From: Pseudobdellovibrio sp031428275
GTDB taxonomy: Bacteria > Bdellovibrionota > Bdellovibrionia > Bdellovibrionales > Bdellovibrionaceae
Length of the DNA: 64,000 nucleotides
Reading direction: 5' to 3'
Assembly: GCA_031428275.1 (NCBI GenBank)
Contig: JANPPC010000009.1
Coordinates: 62,001 to 126,000 of the forward strand
The first letter of the stretch is position 1. Every line of letters starts with the position of its first letter. Positions 44,553 to 52,606 of this stretch are shown here, in pieces. The notes under the pieces are model-generated. The model had not been told where the DNA came from, did not search any database, and saw only the letters and a list, made by a program, of their open reading frames with translations. A program made the translations under genes and the position numbers.

Positions 44553-45157
44553 AAATATTAACGATCGGCCTTATTTTATTTATGACGGTCAGCGGTTTTG
44601 CCGCCGAAAAGCCCTTCGACCAAGCGACCGACGCTGCTCGCTTAGATATTATGCTACTGCAGATTCAGTTTCGCTACGAAGACTCGGTCGAACAAAGTCG
44701 TCAGTTGCAGAATTACAAAGGTCTTTTAGATATACCTATCCTTGAATTGAACTTAGCTTACCAGATTAATAACTTCCGCTTTAGCTTAGGCCACAGTTAC
44801 CAGTTTGAAAAAACGGGTAACAAGAGTTTAGAAATTCGTCGTTCAACTGACGAGTTTTTGCTGGGGTCTGGTTACCGAGTGTTACATATTGAATCGCCTG
44901 ACAAAAATATGGCGCTCGATCTATTTGCTCAGGTTTTTGCGGGCGTCACCCAAACTCAAGTTGAAACAAAGTTAGTGGGTGTAAGTTCTAAATCAAAATC
45001 TAACCCAGATTCAGTCTTTGCTGCCGGGATGTCTGCTGTCGGTCGCTATAAGTATGCGGTGGTTGAGGGTGACGTGAAGTATATTAACTCGGCCAACATG
45101 AACCCCCAGTACGTACCGGCTTTTACGGTACGAGCGGGCGGTTGTATTTACTTTTAA
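44549..45157 (+). CDS. Exported beta-rich protein, probable small barrel
   Basis: A 202-residue exported protein with signal peptide (ILFMTVSGFAAE). The mature part has alternating strands (LELNLAYQINNFRFSLGHSY, LDLFAQVFAGVTQ) and ends in an aromatic (GGCIYF), consistent with an outer-membrane barrel. No family recognised. Its ATG overlaps the stop of the HEXXH lipoprotein gene. Its stop abuts the SPOR gene on the other strand with no spacer. Confidence 0.7.
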   Translation: MKILTIGLILFMTVSGFAAEKPFDQATDAARLDIMLLQIQFRYEDSVEQSRQLQNYKGLLDIPILELNLAYQINNFRFSLGHSYQFEKTGNKSLEIRRSTDEFLLGSGYRVLHIESPDKNMALDLFAQVFAGVTQTQVETKLVGVSSKSKSNPDSVFAAGMSAVGRYKYAVVEGDVKYINSANMNPQYVPAFTVRAGGCIYF

Positions 45158-45904
45158 CTACTTCTGAACTTTCTGAACGAATGCTGAAGCTAGCTGAGTT
45201 TTCTCTAGGAAGTCTTTTCTGTAATCTTGTGCTTCTTTAACTGAACCAAATAATCCTACATTAACGCGAAACCATGTTTGCCCGTTAACTTGAGCCGGTA
45301 CTAAAGAAGTTTTAAAACCTTTCGCTAAAAGATCTTTAGTCATTTTCTGCGCTTCAACTTCAGTCGGAAACGAACCGACTTGCACGGTGAAGTGCATAGG
45401 TACGATCTCTTTATTAGCTGGAATACTTGCCGGAACACGGTTTTCAATTTCCATTTTTCTTAAATTCTCGGCCGCGTTTGCTATCAATGTTTTTGGAGTC
45501 GCTTTTGCTACCGCCGCTTTGTTTACTGTGGCCGCTACAGATTTAATTTCTTTTTCACCATGCTCAGAGACCGTCGAGATCAAAGACTCGTCGGCACTGA
45601 CTTGCGCGTCTTCAGCGGCGAACTCTTCGGCGATCTTAGCCACTTCAGAATCGGTTAAGGTTGTTTCTTTAGTGGCTGTTGTTGCGGTGCCTAATGCCTT
45701 TTCGGCTTCAGTCGTTGATTCGGCCGAGGTCGCAAACTCTTGATGCTCAGATGCGACCGCGCGACTTGCGGGCTCTAGTTGTGCCAGCTTGTGCTGGTTA
45801 TCAGAAAACATTTTACCGGTGAAGATTCCTATGCAAAACGCAAGAATCGCAACCGTAAAAACTAGAGCTAATTTGATCATCGTGTTCGTCTTTTGACTCA
45901 TCAT
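45158..45904 (-). CDS. SPOR-domain protein
   Basis: A 248-residue inner-membrane protein with a short cytoplasmic N-terminus, one membrane helix (about 10-30), a long Ala/Thr/Glu-rich periplasmic linker, and a C-terminal SPOR domain. The SPOR domain (HFTVQVGSFPTEVEAQKMTK, GQTWFRVNVGLF) binds denuded septal peptidoglycan, so the protein probably acts at division sites like FtsN or DedD. A GAGG site precedes the ATG. Stop abuts the convergent gene without a spacer. Confidence 0.88.
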   Translation of the reverse strand: MMSQKTNTMIKLALVFTVAILAFCIGIFTGKMFSDNQHKLAQLEPASRAVASEHQEFATSAESTTEAEKALGTATTATKETTLTDSEVAKIAEEFAAEDAQVSADESLISTVSEHGEKEIKSVAATVNKAAVAKATPKTLIANAAENLRKMEIENRVPASIPANKEIVPMHFTVQVGSFPTEVEAQKMTKDLLAKGFKTSLVPAQVNGQTWFRVNVGLFGSVKEAQDYRKDFLEKTQLASAFVQKVQK

Positions 45905-45986
45905 GGCCTCGCAAAATAAAATGTGTTACCGACTTCTTCTAGTGTAGCCTATAGACGAAAAAATGGTCAATTCGGAGTAAAAAATT

Positions 45987-46790
45987 ATGAAAAAGTCTAG
46001 GTACACGTCCGCATTAGAAGCCGTAAAAATGGGTCGAGCCTGTTTATTGGGATATTTTGGAAAAATTAACCAAATTGAAGTGAAAGAAAAAGCCGGTCTA
46101 GTTAGTGAAGCCGATCGCGAATGCGAAATACTAATGAAGAACTACTTGGCAAAATACCACCCCGAAATCGATTTTTTAGGTGAAGAAACGAGCCACCTCA
46201 ATCACATCGATTCTTTTAAGTCGACTCGTGGCGCGCGTTGGATTTTAGATCCCTTAGACGGTACGACAAACTATATTCACCAATTTCCGATTTTTTGCAT
46301 CTCGTTAGCCCTCGAAGTTGATGGTGAAATTGAAATTGGGATTATCGATATGCCCGTCTTGAATCAAACTTGGACGGCCGTTAAAGGGGAAGGAACTTTC
46401 TGTAACGGAGTAAAGGTTTCAGTTTCTAAGACCGAAAAATTCGCGGACGCCCTTTTATCGACTGGTTTCTTCGCAGAAGAACCGGCTTATTTAGATGAAC
46501 AACTTGAGATTTTTTCAAAGTTAGTTCGTATCGCGCGTGGCATTCGTCGGCCAGGCGCTGCGGCCTACGATTTAGCTTTAGTAAGTTCGGGCGTTTTTGA
46601 CCTTTTCTGGGAGAAAAATTTAAAACCTTGGGATACAGCCGCCGGAAAACTATTGGTTCAAGAGGCTGGCGGAATTTGCCGCACCTACGAAGGAGACCCG
46701 TATTCACCCTTCAATAAAAGTATCGTGGCGGGAAATCCGGTTTTAGTAGAATGTTTTTTAAATGAAATTCGCGATTTACGTAAAAAATAA
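45987..46790 (+). CDS. suhB: Inositol monophosphatase family protein SuhB
   Basis: Mg2+-dependent phosphatase of 267 residues. Metal-site motifs are intact: FLGEETSH, ILDPLDGTTNYIH and LKPWDTAAGKLLVQEAGG (WDxAAG). In E. coli SuhB dephosphorylates inositol or related sugar phosphates and also joins rRNA antitermination complexes. A GGAG site lies before the ATG. The fliL leader begins right after it; no terminator is evident. Confidence 0.93.
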   Translation: MKKSRYTSALEAVKMGRACLLGYFGKINQIEVKEKAGLVSEADRECEILMKNYLAKYHPEIDFLGEETSHLNHIDSFKSTRGARWILDPLDGTTNYIHQFPIFCISLALEVDGEIEIGIIDMPVLNQTWTAVKGEGTFCNGVKVSVSKTEKFADALLSTGFFAEEPAYLDEQLEIFSKLVRIARGIRRPGAAAYDLALVSSGVFDLFWEKNLKPWDTAAGKLLVQEAGGICRTYEGDPYSPFNKSIVAGNPVLVECFLNEIRDLRKK

Positions 46791-46893
46791 CCTCAAATTT
46801 TACCGCTAATATTCAGGTCTTGCTCTACTTAGAGCTAGTCGTGTTGCCGTCATAAACCTAACAGGACCAGTCAGCTTTATAACCTATTTTTTC

Positions 46894-46908
46894 CTAGACC
46901 AGGTCTAG
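46894..46908 (+). promoter_or_regulatory. 15-bp palindrome upstream of the fliL sigma-54 promoter (candidate enhancer)
   Basis: CTAGACC-A-GGTCTAG is a perfect 7+1+7 inverted repeat centred at 46901. That is about 104 bases before the predicted transcription start, where NtrC-type activators normally bind. A second, weaker palindrome, GCTCTA-CT-TAGAGC, is at 46822-46835. Binding by an activator is inferred from position and symmetry. Confidence 0.5.
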
Positions 46909-46977
46909 TTCGGGCCGTGGAAGTTCATTTTTTTGACGATGGTGTCATATCGCTACAGGATCTCGACCGAAGTTCAG

Positions 46978-46994
46978 TTGGCATTTGTGTTGCT
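46978..46994 (+). promoter_or_regulatory. Sigma-54 promoter of the fliL-fliA flagellar operon
   Basis: TTGGCATTTGTGTTGCT contains the invariant GG (46980-46981) and GC (46992-46993) exactly 10 bases apart, inside TGGCA and TTGC cores that match the -24/-12 consensus fully. Predicted start about 47005, leaving a leader of some 57 bases to the fliL start codon. Confidence 0.8.
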
Positions 46995-47061
46995 CTCTTT
47001 ATTCATGGAATCAAAGTCTCGAAATTTTTTGATCCTACAGCAATGAATCAAGGAGGATGAA

Positions 47062-47592
47062 TTGGCTGACGAAAAAGCATCAACAGAAGCAGCACCCGCA
47101 GCAGCCGCTCCCGCAGGACAAAAGCCTTATTTACTAATCGCACTCGTCGTCATCAATATGGTCGTCGTCGGTTTCGTCGGTTTTATGGTTTGGAAATCTC
47201 GCAAGACCGAGCAAGCTAAACCAGGCATAGAACAAGTCATCGACGGTGAAAATAAGACTCAGCACGAAGAAGAAAATAAAGTTGAAGAAGTGGGTAAAGT
47301 CATACCTCTCGAGACCTTTATTGTTAATTTAGCAGGGTCTAAAGGTCGTAAAGTTTTAAAAGTGAATATGGAATTAGAAGTTAAGGGCCAAGAGATCATT
47401 CAAGAAATTGATAACCGTAAAGCTCAAATTCGCGATTTTATTATCATTATTCTTTCTAGTAAAAGCTACGAAGAAGTTTCTACCAAAGAAGGTAAAGATT
47501 CACTTCGCAATGAAATCAAAGACAACGTTAACTCTTTCTTAAGTAAGGGAAAGATCATGAACGTTTACTTCACTGAACTCATTTACAACTAA
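47062..47592 (+). CDS. fliL: Flagellar basal body protein FliL
   Basis: Single-pass inner-membrane protein of 176 residues near the stator and MS ring. An Ala/Glu-rich cytoplasmic N-terminus is followed by a membrane helix (about 24-44) and the FliL periplasmic domain (VIPLETFIVNLAG, KVLKVNMELEV, the IRDFIIIILSSKSYEEV block, SKGKIMNVYFTELIYN). The start is TTG, fixed by AGGAGG 5 bases upstream (47051-47056). It is the first gene of the twelve-gene operon behind the sigma-54 promoter. Confidence 0.93.
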   Translation: MADEKASTEAAPAAAAPAGQKPYLLIALVVINMVVVGFVGFMVWKSRKTEQAKPGIEQVIDGENKTQHEEENKVEEVGKVIPLETFIVNLAGSKGRKVLKVNMELEVKGQEIIQEIDNRKAQIRDFIIIILSSKSYEEVSTKEGKDSLRNEIKDNVNSFLSKGKIMNVYFTELIYN

Positions 47593-47639
47593 TTAATTTG
47601 TTAACTGATCGACCTCAGGTCGAATAAGGGGTACTTCGA

Positions 47640-48635
47640 GTGAATCAAATTCTATCGCAAAGTGAAGATGATGCTCTGCTAGCCGCCGTTACCGACGGAG
47701 AAGTGAGAACTTCAGAGCTAGGGTCGAATGCTAAAAATCTTACGGAAGATACTCGAAATATTATTTCGTACGACTTAACCAGCCAAGATCGTATTATTCG
47801 CGGACGTCTACCGCAGCTTGAAGTTATTTACGAGAAATTCATGCGTTCGTTTCGCGTATCTTTATCGTCGGCTTTACGCAAAATAGCCTCGATCACCTTA
47901 ACTTCGACTGAATTCTTAAAGTTTGGTGAATTCATCAATACGTTACCTATCCCCACATGTATGAGCGTTCTACGTTTTAATAACTTACGTGGGTCGGCAC
48001 TTTTTGTAATCGAGGCAAAACTTGCCTACGCCTTAGTAGATTCATTTTTTGGCGGAGCAGATCGCCCCTATGCAAAGTTAGAAAATAAAGAGTTCACGCC
48101 CATCGAACTTCAAATCGTCAAAAAAGTTGTCGAATTAGCAATTAACGATCTTGAACAATCTTGGTCGACAATTGAAAAAATCGGTTGTTCGTTTCAAAGA
48201 ACCGAGATCAATCCACAGTTCGTCGGTATTGTGCCTCCAACCGATGTTGTGATCGCGTCTACTTTTGACGTTGAACTAGAACAAGCTTCGGGCACCATTT
48301 CGATCGTTATTCCGTACTCAACAATCGAGCCTATTAAACAAAAGCTATCGACGGGTTTCCAGGTCGAATCGGATCAAACCGATAAAAAACTTTGGACTTC
48401 AATTATTAAAGAGCAGCTTTTAGAAACGGATGTAGATATTAAAGTTAATCTAGGTGAAACCGAAATTAAGCTTAAAGATCTAATGACGTTAAAAGTAGGC
48501 GATATTATTCCGTTGACGCAAGATTCATCAGGCGAACTTGATGTGCAAGTTGAAAATGTGAAGAAGTTCAAAGGCTATTACGGTGTACATCACGGTACGG
48601 TCGCTATGCAAATTACAAAACAAATCGAAAAGTAA
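47640..48635 (+). CDS. fliM: Flagellar motor switch protein FliM
   Basis: C-ring protein of 331 residues that binds CheY-P and sets rotation direction. The N-terminal CheY-binding peptide ILSQSEDDALLAAV is a variant of LSQxEIDALL. The CheC-like middle domain and the C-terminal SpoA domain (VNLGETEIKLKDLMTLKVGD) are present. The start is GTG with AAGGGG 8 bases upstream. FliM stacks with FliN, encoded next. Confidence 0.96.
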   Translation: MNQILSQSEDDALLAAVTDGEVRTSELGSNAKNLTEDTRNIISYDLTSQDRIIRGRLPQLEVIYEKFMRSFRVSLSSALRKIASITLTSTEFLKFGEFINTLPIPTCMSVLRFNNLRGSALFVIEAKLAYALVDSFFGGADRPYAKLENKEFTPIELQIVKKVVELAINDLEQSWSTIEKIGCSFQRTEINPQFVGIVPPTDVVIASTFDVELEQASGTISIVIPYSTIEPIKQKLSTGFQVESDQTDKKLWTSIIKEQLLETDVDIKVNLGETEIKLKDLMTLKVGDIIPLTQDSSGELDVQVENVKKFKGYYGVHHGTVAMQITKQIEK

Positions 48636-48660
48636 GTAACAAGAATTATAAGGGGATCTC

Positions 48661-49011
48661 ATGGCAAACGACGCAGCAGATAATATGGACGACCAAATCG
48701 AACAAATCGCAAAAGTATCTGAAGTTAAATCGGGTGGCGGCGGAGTAAAAGATCGTAATTTAGATTTGATCTTAGATATTCCGTTGAAACTAACGGTCGA
48801 GCTAGGTCGCACAAAAATGCCAGTCAGCGAGCTGCTGAATTTAACTCAAGGTTCAGTAATCGAATTAGCTAAACTAGCCGGTGAGCCAATGGAAGTTTTA
48901 GTGAATGATAAATTAATCGCGCGCGGTGAGGCCGTGGTGGTGAATGAAAAATTTGGTGTTCGCTTAACAGATATTATTTCTCCTTCAGAGCGAATTGAGC
49001 ATTTGAAATGA
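48661..49011 (+). CDS. fliN: Flagellar motor switch protein FliN
   Basis: C-ring protein of 116 residues with an acidic, Gly-containing N-terminal extension of about 35 residues and a SpoA domain (LILDIPLKLTVELGRTKMPV, LNLTQGSVIELAKLAGEPME, VVVNEKFGVRLTDII). It docks to FliM and FliH. The stop overlaps the fliO start by 4 bases. Confidence 0.96.
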   Translation: MANDAADNMDDQIEQIAKVSEVKSGGGGVKDRNLDLILDIPLKLTVELGRTKMPVSELLNLTQGSVIELAKLAGEPMEVLVNDKLIARGEAVVVNEKFGVRLTDIISPSERIEHLK

Positions 49012-49688
49012 TGAAAATACTTTTTTGTATTTTATTATTAGTAAATTTTTCGGCCTACGCGGCAGAAGAAACTGCAAATGCTGCGCCCGCCGCTGTTGAG
49101 GCAGCTACTGCAGCTACTGAAGCGGTCGCGCCGACTATGACGATGACTAAAGCAGCCGAGGCCAAGTTAGCTGAAGATCAGATTCCCCTTAATATCGCCG
49201 CTGATAAAAAAGTTGCTGAGGCAGGTGGTTCGTCGACACGTTTAATCTTTACGGTATTTGTTCTATTTACTTTACTAGCAACCGCTTACTATTTTGTACG
49301 CAAGTATAAAGGTTCTAATAAAATCAATAAATCAAATATGCAGATCAAAGTACTTTCGCAGCATTATTTGGGGCCCAAAAAAAGCTTAGCGATTATTCGT
49401 GTATCTGGTGAATCCATATTGATTGGTATAACCGATACAAATATTTCGATGATTAAGTCTTTATCTTTGATTGACGATGAAGTTCCGGCGGAAGCCCCGC
49501 AGAATTTTTCTGATGCGTTATCAAACGAAGGATCAAAGCAAAGCGACTTGCGCGCAGCATCTACACAAAATAGTCAGAACTCAGCAACGCGCAAGCCAAT
49601 GGTTGATGAACTAGACGAAGAGTTCTCGTTTTCGGGAGTAAAAGATTCTGTATCAAAAAAAATTAAATCGATGAGGAGCTTTTCGTGA
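49008..49688 (+). CDS. fliO: Flagellar biosynthesis protein FliO
   Basis: A 226-residue membrane protein that assists assembly of the FliP ring. A signal-like hydrophobic N-terminus is followed by an Ala-rich periplasmic stretch, one membrane helix (about 75-97, FTVFVLFTLLATAYYFV) and a cytoplasmic domain with IKVLSQHYLGPKKSLAIIRV (family motif). The C-terminal tail is Ser/Asn-rich. Longer than E. coli FliO (about 120). ATG overlaps fliN; its TGA overlaps the fliP GTG. Confidence 0.9.
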   Translation: MMKILFCILLLVNFSAYAAEETANAAPAAVEAATAATEAVAPTMTMTKAAEAKLAEDQIPLNIAADKKVAEAGGSSTRLIFTVFVLFTLLATAYYFVRKYKGSNKINKSNMQIKVLSQHYLGPKKSLAIIRVSGESILIGITDTNISMIKSLSLIDDEVPAEAPQNFSDALSNEGSKQSDLRAASTQNSQNSATRKPMVDELDEEFSFSGVKDSVSKKIKSMRSFS

Positions 49689-50428
49689 AGTGGCTGAAGC
49701 TGGTTCTACCGTTAACGATCTTGTTCTTAGGCTCGTGGGCTTTTGCACAGGTTACGTTACCTACATTCAATATGGGCTTTAAGACCGCGCAAAGCCCGAA
49801 TGAAGTAGTTAATGCCATTAAAATGGTTTTAGTATTAACCGTTTTAACTTTGGCACCGGCGATCTTGATTATGATGACGGGTTTTACCCGTATTTTAATT
49901 GTGCTTTCATTTTTACGGCAGGCAATGGGCGTTCAGCAGATGCCGCCCAATCAGTTGTTAGTGGGCTTGTCTTTATTTTTAACTTTTTTTGTTATGGGTC
50001 CGGCATTCACCGAAATCAATCAAAAAGCCGTCCAACCTTATATGAACGGAACGATTAGCCAAGAATTGGCGCTCGAGAATACGCTTGGCCCTTTAAGACG
50101 TTTTATGTTCAATCAGACACGCGACCAAGATCTAGCTTTGTTTGTAAAGCTAGCTCAGATCGAGAAGCCAAAAACTCGTGCCGATGTTCCGACTTTAGTT
50201 TTGGTTCCGTCATTCATTATTTCAGAATTAAAAACCGCATTTATGATTGGCTTCATTATTTTCTTACCGTTTTTGATCATAGATATTCTAGCGGCCAGTG
50301 TTTTAATGGCGATGGGTATGATGATGGTTCCGCCTGTAGTTATCTCTTTGCCGTTTAAGATTATGCTTTTTGTTTTAGTCGACGGCTGGAGTCTGTTAAT
50401 TGGTTCGATGGTTAAGAGCTTCGGGTAA
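49685..50428 (+). CDS. fliP: Flagellar export gate protein FliP
   Basis: Membrane protein of 247 residues, five copies of which form the export gate. It has a cleavable N-terminal signal, GFTRILIVLSFLRQAMGVQQ, PPNQLLVGLSLFLTFFVM and the closing MGMMMVPPVVISLPFKIMLF. The start codon is GTG, overlapping the fliO stop (GTGA), so it depends on fliO translation. Confidence 0.96.
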   Translation: MKWLKLVLPLTILFLGSWAFAQVTLPTFNMGFKTAQSPNEVVNAIKMVLVLTVLTLAPAILIMMTGFTRILIVLSFLRQAMGVQQMPPNQLLVGLSLFLTFFVMGPAFTEINQKAVQPYMNGTISQELALENTLGPLRRFMFNQTRDQDLALFVKLAQIEKPKTRADVPTLVLVPSFIISELKTAFMIGFIIFLPFLIIDILAASVLMAMGMMMVPPVVISLPFKIMLFVLVDGWSLLIGSMVKSFG

Positions 50429-50437
50429 GGAGACTAG

Positions 50438-50713
50438 ATGAGTGAAGATATCGTCATACAATTAGGCCAAGATGCATTAAAGACCTTGGCTATGCTATCA
50501 GCGCCATTGCTTTTAAGTACGCTGGTGATCGGTTTGATCATCAGTATTTTTCAGGCCCTAACGCAAATTAATGAAAATACATTAACCTTCGTACCCAAAA
50601 TGGCAGTTATCGCCATTGTATTGATTTTAGCTGGGCCTTGGATGCTAGATACCATGAGCAACTATACGGTCAACTTATTCGATAGCATCGCAACAATTGT
50701 CAGAGGGCCGTAA
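50438..50713 (+). CDS. fliQ: Flagellar export gate protein FliQ
   Basis: Two-helix membrane protein of 91 residues. LLLSTLVIGLIISIFQALTQ, NENTLTFVPKMAVIAI and GPWMLDTM are the conserved FliQ blocks. An AAGGAG site precedes the ATG. The stop TAA shares its last base with the fliR ATG. Confidence 0.95.
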   Translation: MSEDIVIQLGQDALKTLAMLSAPLLLSTLVIGLIISIFQALTQINENTLTFVPKMAVIAIVLILAGPWMLDTMSNYTVNLFDSIATIVRGP

Positions 50714-51498
50714 TGATTAATTTCTCTGAGCTGAATGAAATTCAAATTCTAATGTTTGGGCTCGTTCTTCTTAGAATGATCGCGTTCATCGTTTCGTCTG
50801 CAATCTTTAGTTCGGCGTCGATTTCGGTCGCACTTAAAATATTGTTTTCAGTGGTTCTAACGATCACGGTTTTTAAGTCTGTAGCAACAAGCGAGGCTTT
50901 GGTTCGATTACACGATTTAGAAAATGACCTTCTTATGTTAGCCGCTCGAGAAGTAGCAATTGGTCTATGTCTTGGTTTCGTCACTAGATTGTTTTTCTTT
51001 GGTTTATCGATGGCCGGTGAGCTTGTATCTATTTCTTTAGGATTAGGTCAGGCGCAGATGTTTAACCCGATGATGGGTTCAATGGGTAATGCGATGGAGC
51101 AGTTCTACGTGATTATGGGATCATTAATTTATTTATCTTTGAATGGTCATCACTTACTACTGCAAGGAATCGTACAAAGTTTTCAAACGACCCCGGTCGC
51201 ATTACTGCAGTTTCACTTCGAATCATTTGCCGAGATGAGTTTAAAGGCCCAAAGCTTTTTTGTTGTGGGTATTAAAATCGCAGCACCGATTCTTATTTCG
51301 ATGATTATTATTCAAGTAGGAATTGCACTGGTTAGCCGTGCTGTTCCGCAAATTAATGTTTTAGTCACCTCAGCTTCGATTACGTCTTTAGTTGGTTTTT
51401 TAGTTATATTTGTAAGTTTACCGCTTCTAGTTATGCAGATGACCGGCCTAATGGATTTAACTCACATTGAATTTTTTAAATTTTTAAAGACGCTTTAG
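50713..51498 (+). CDS. fliR: Flagellar export gate protein FliR
   Basis: Membrane protein of 261 residues, one copy per export gate. About six helices; LGLGQAQMFNPMMGSMGNAM and VSRAVPQINVLVTS are family blocks. It follows fliQ with a 1-base overlap and precedes flhB by 7 bases. The order fliP-fliQ-fliR-flhB is the classic gate cluster. Confidence 0.95.
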   Translation: MINFSELNEIQILMFGLVLLRMIAFIVSSAIFSSASISVALKILFSVVLTITVFKSVATSEALVRLHDLENDLLMLAAREVAIGLCLGFVTRLFFFGLSMAGELVSISLGLGQAQMFNPMMGSMGNAMEQFYVIMGSLIYLSLNGHHLLLQGIVQSFQTTPVALLQFHFESFAEMSLKAQSFFVVGIKIAAPILISMIIIQVGIALVSRAVPQINVLVTSASITSLVGFLVIFVSLPLLVMQMTGLMDLTHIEFFKFLKTL

Positions 51499-51505
51499 GG
51501 GACTC

Positions 51506-52606
51506 ATGTCAGAAGATCAGGGCGAAAAAACAGAAGAAGCATCGGACGCAAGGCGGGAAGAATTCCGTAAGCGCGGCCAAGTTGCTATGACACGTGAATT
51601 AAGCACGGCGATCTTCTTTTTAGTCGCGGCTGGAATGATGTACGTAGCTGGCCGCTACTTTCTGCAGAATATTTTTGACGTCTTTGATCGTGCTTTCGGC
51701 GGCGAGCTGATAGCAAAGGTTCGCGAAGGACATATTAATGAAGTGCTCGGCTACGTCGGTTTAAAGCTGGTTTTACTAACGGGTCCTTTATTTTTTGTAT
51801 GCTTAGTCATCGGCGTGGCGTCTCAGTTGATGCAAACCGGCTTACTACAAATCGAAGACGCACTAACTCCGAATTTTAATAAACTAAATCCGCTAAATGC
51901 GTTAGGACGAATTTTTTCGATGAAAGGTCTTTTTGAGTTATTAAAATCAATTCTAAAAATGACCGCCGTAGGTGTGATCATGTACCTACTTTTAAAATCT
52001 GAGATCAGCAAAATTCCTTATTTGTCAGGCCTAAGCATCGAACAAATGATGACTTACCTTGGCGGAATTCTATTTAAGCTATTAACCGGTACAGGTATGT
52101 TCATGTTGGTTTTAGCCATTGCCGACTATTTCTTTCAAAGATGGCAACTTGAAAAAGAAATGATGATGACGAAACAAGAAATAAAAGAAGAGCATAAATC
52201 GTCACAAGGGGATCCGGTCATTAAGGCCCGAATCCGCAAACAACAACGTGAAATCGCGACTCGTAAGATGATGAGCGAAGTGCCAAAAGCAGACGTGATC
52301 ATCACAAATCCGACGCACATTGCGGTTTGTATTCGATATTCTGATAAGTTACCAGCCCCGCAGTTGATCGCAAAAGGTGCTGACTTTATGGCCGAAAGAA
52401 TCAAACAAATGGCGCGCGAGCATAATATTCCGATAATAGAAAACAAGCCGTTAGCTAGAACAATATTTAAGACTATGAAAGTTGGCCAAGTGATTCCGCG
52501 TGATTTATTCGTGGCGGTCGCTGAGGTTCTTTCTTACGTTTACCGTTTACGTCGTAAAAAGAAGAAGACGACCAGCTCGAACACCCAAGCTGAAAGAGGT
52601 TTATAG
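51506..52606 (+). CDS. flhB: Flagellar export switch protein FlhB
   Basis: Membrane protein of 366 residues that changes export specificity from hook to filament. Four membrane helices follow the N-terminus EKTEEASDARREEFRKRGQV. The cytoplasmic domain carries the autocleavage motif NPTH (268-271 in IITNPTHIAVCIRY), which should cleave between Asn and Pro. The C-terminal tail is Lys/Arg-rich (RLRRKKKKTTSS). Stop overlaps the flhA start by one base. Confidence 0.96.
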   Translation: MSEDQGEKTEEASDARREEFRKRGQVAMTRELSTAIFFLVAAGMMYVAGRYFLQNIFDVFDRAFGGELIAKVREGHINEVLGYVGLKLVLLTGPLFFVCLVIGVASQLMQTGLLQIEDALTPNFNKLNPLNALGRIFSMKGLFELLKSILKMTAVGVIMYLLLKSEISKIPYLSGLSIEQMMTYLGGILFKLLTGTGMFMLVLAIADYFFQRWQLEKEMMMTKQEIKEEHKSSQGDPVIKARIRKQQREIATRKMMSEVPKADVIITNPTHIAVCIRYSDKLPAPQLIAKGADFMAERIKQMAREHNIPIIENKPLARTIFKTMKVGQVIPRDLFVAVAEVLSYVYRLRRKKKKTTSSNTQAERGL

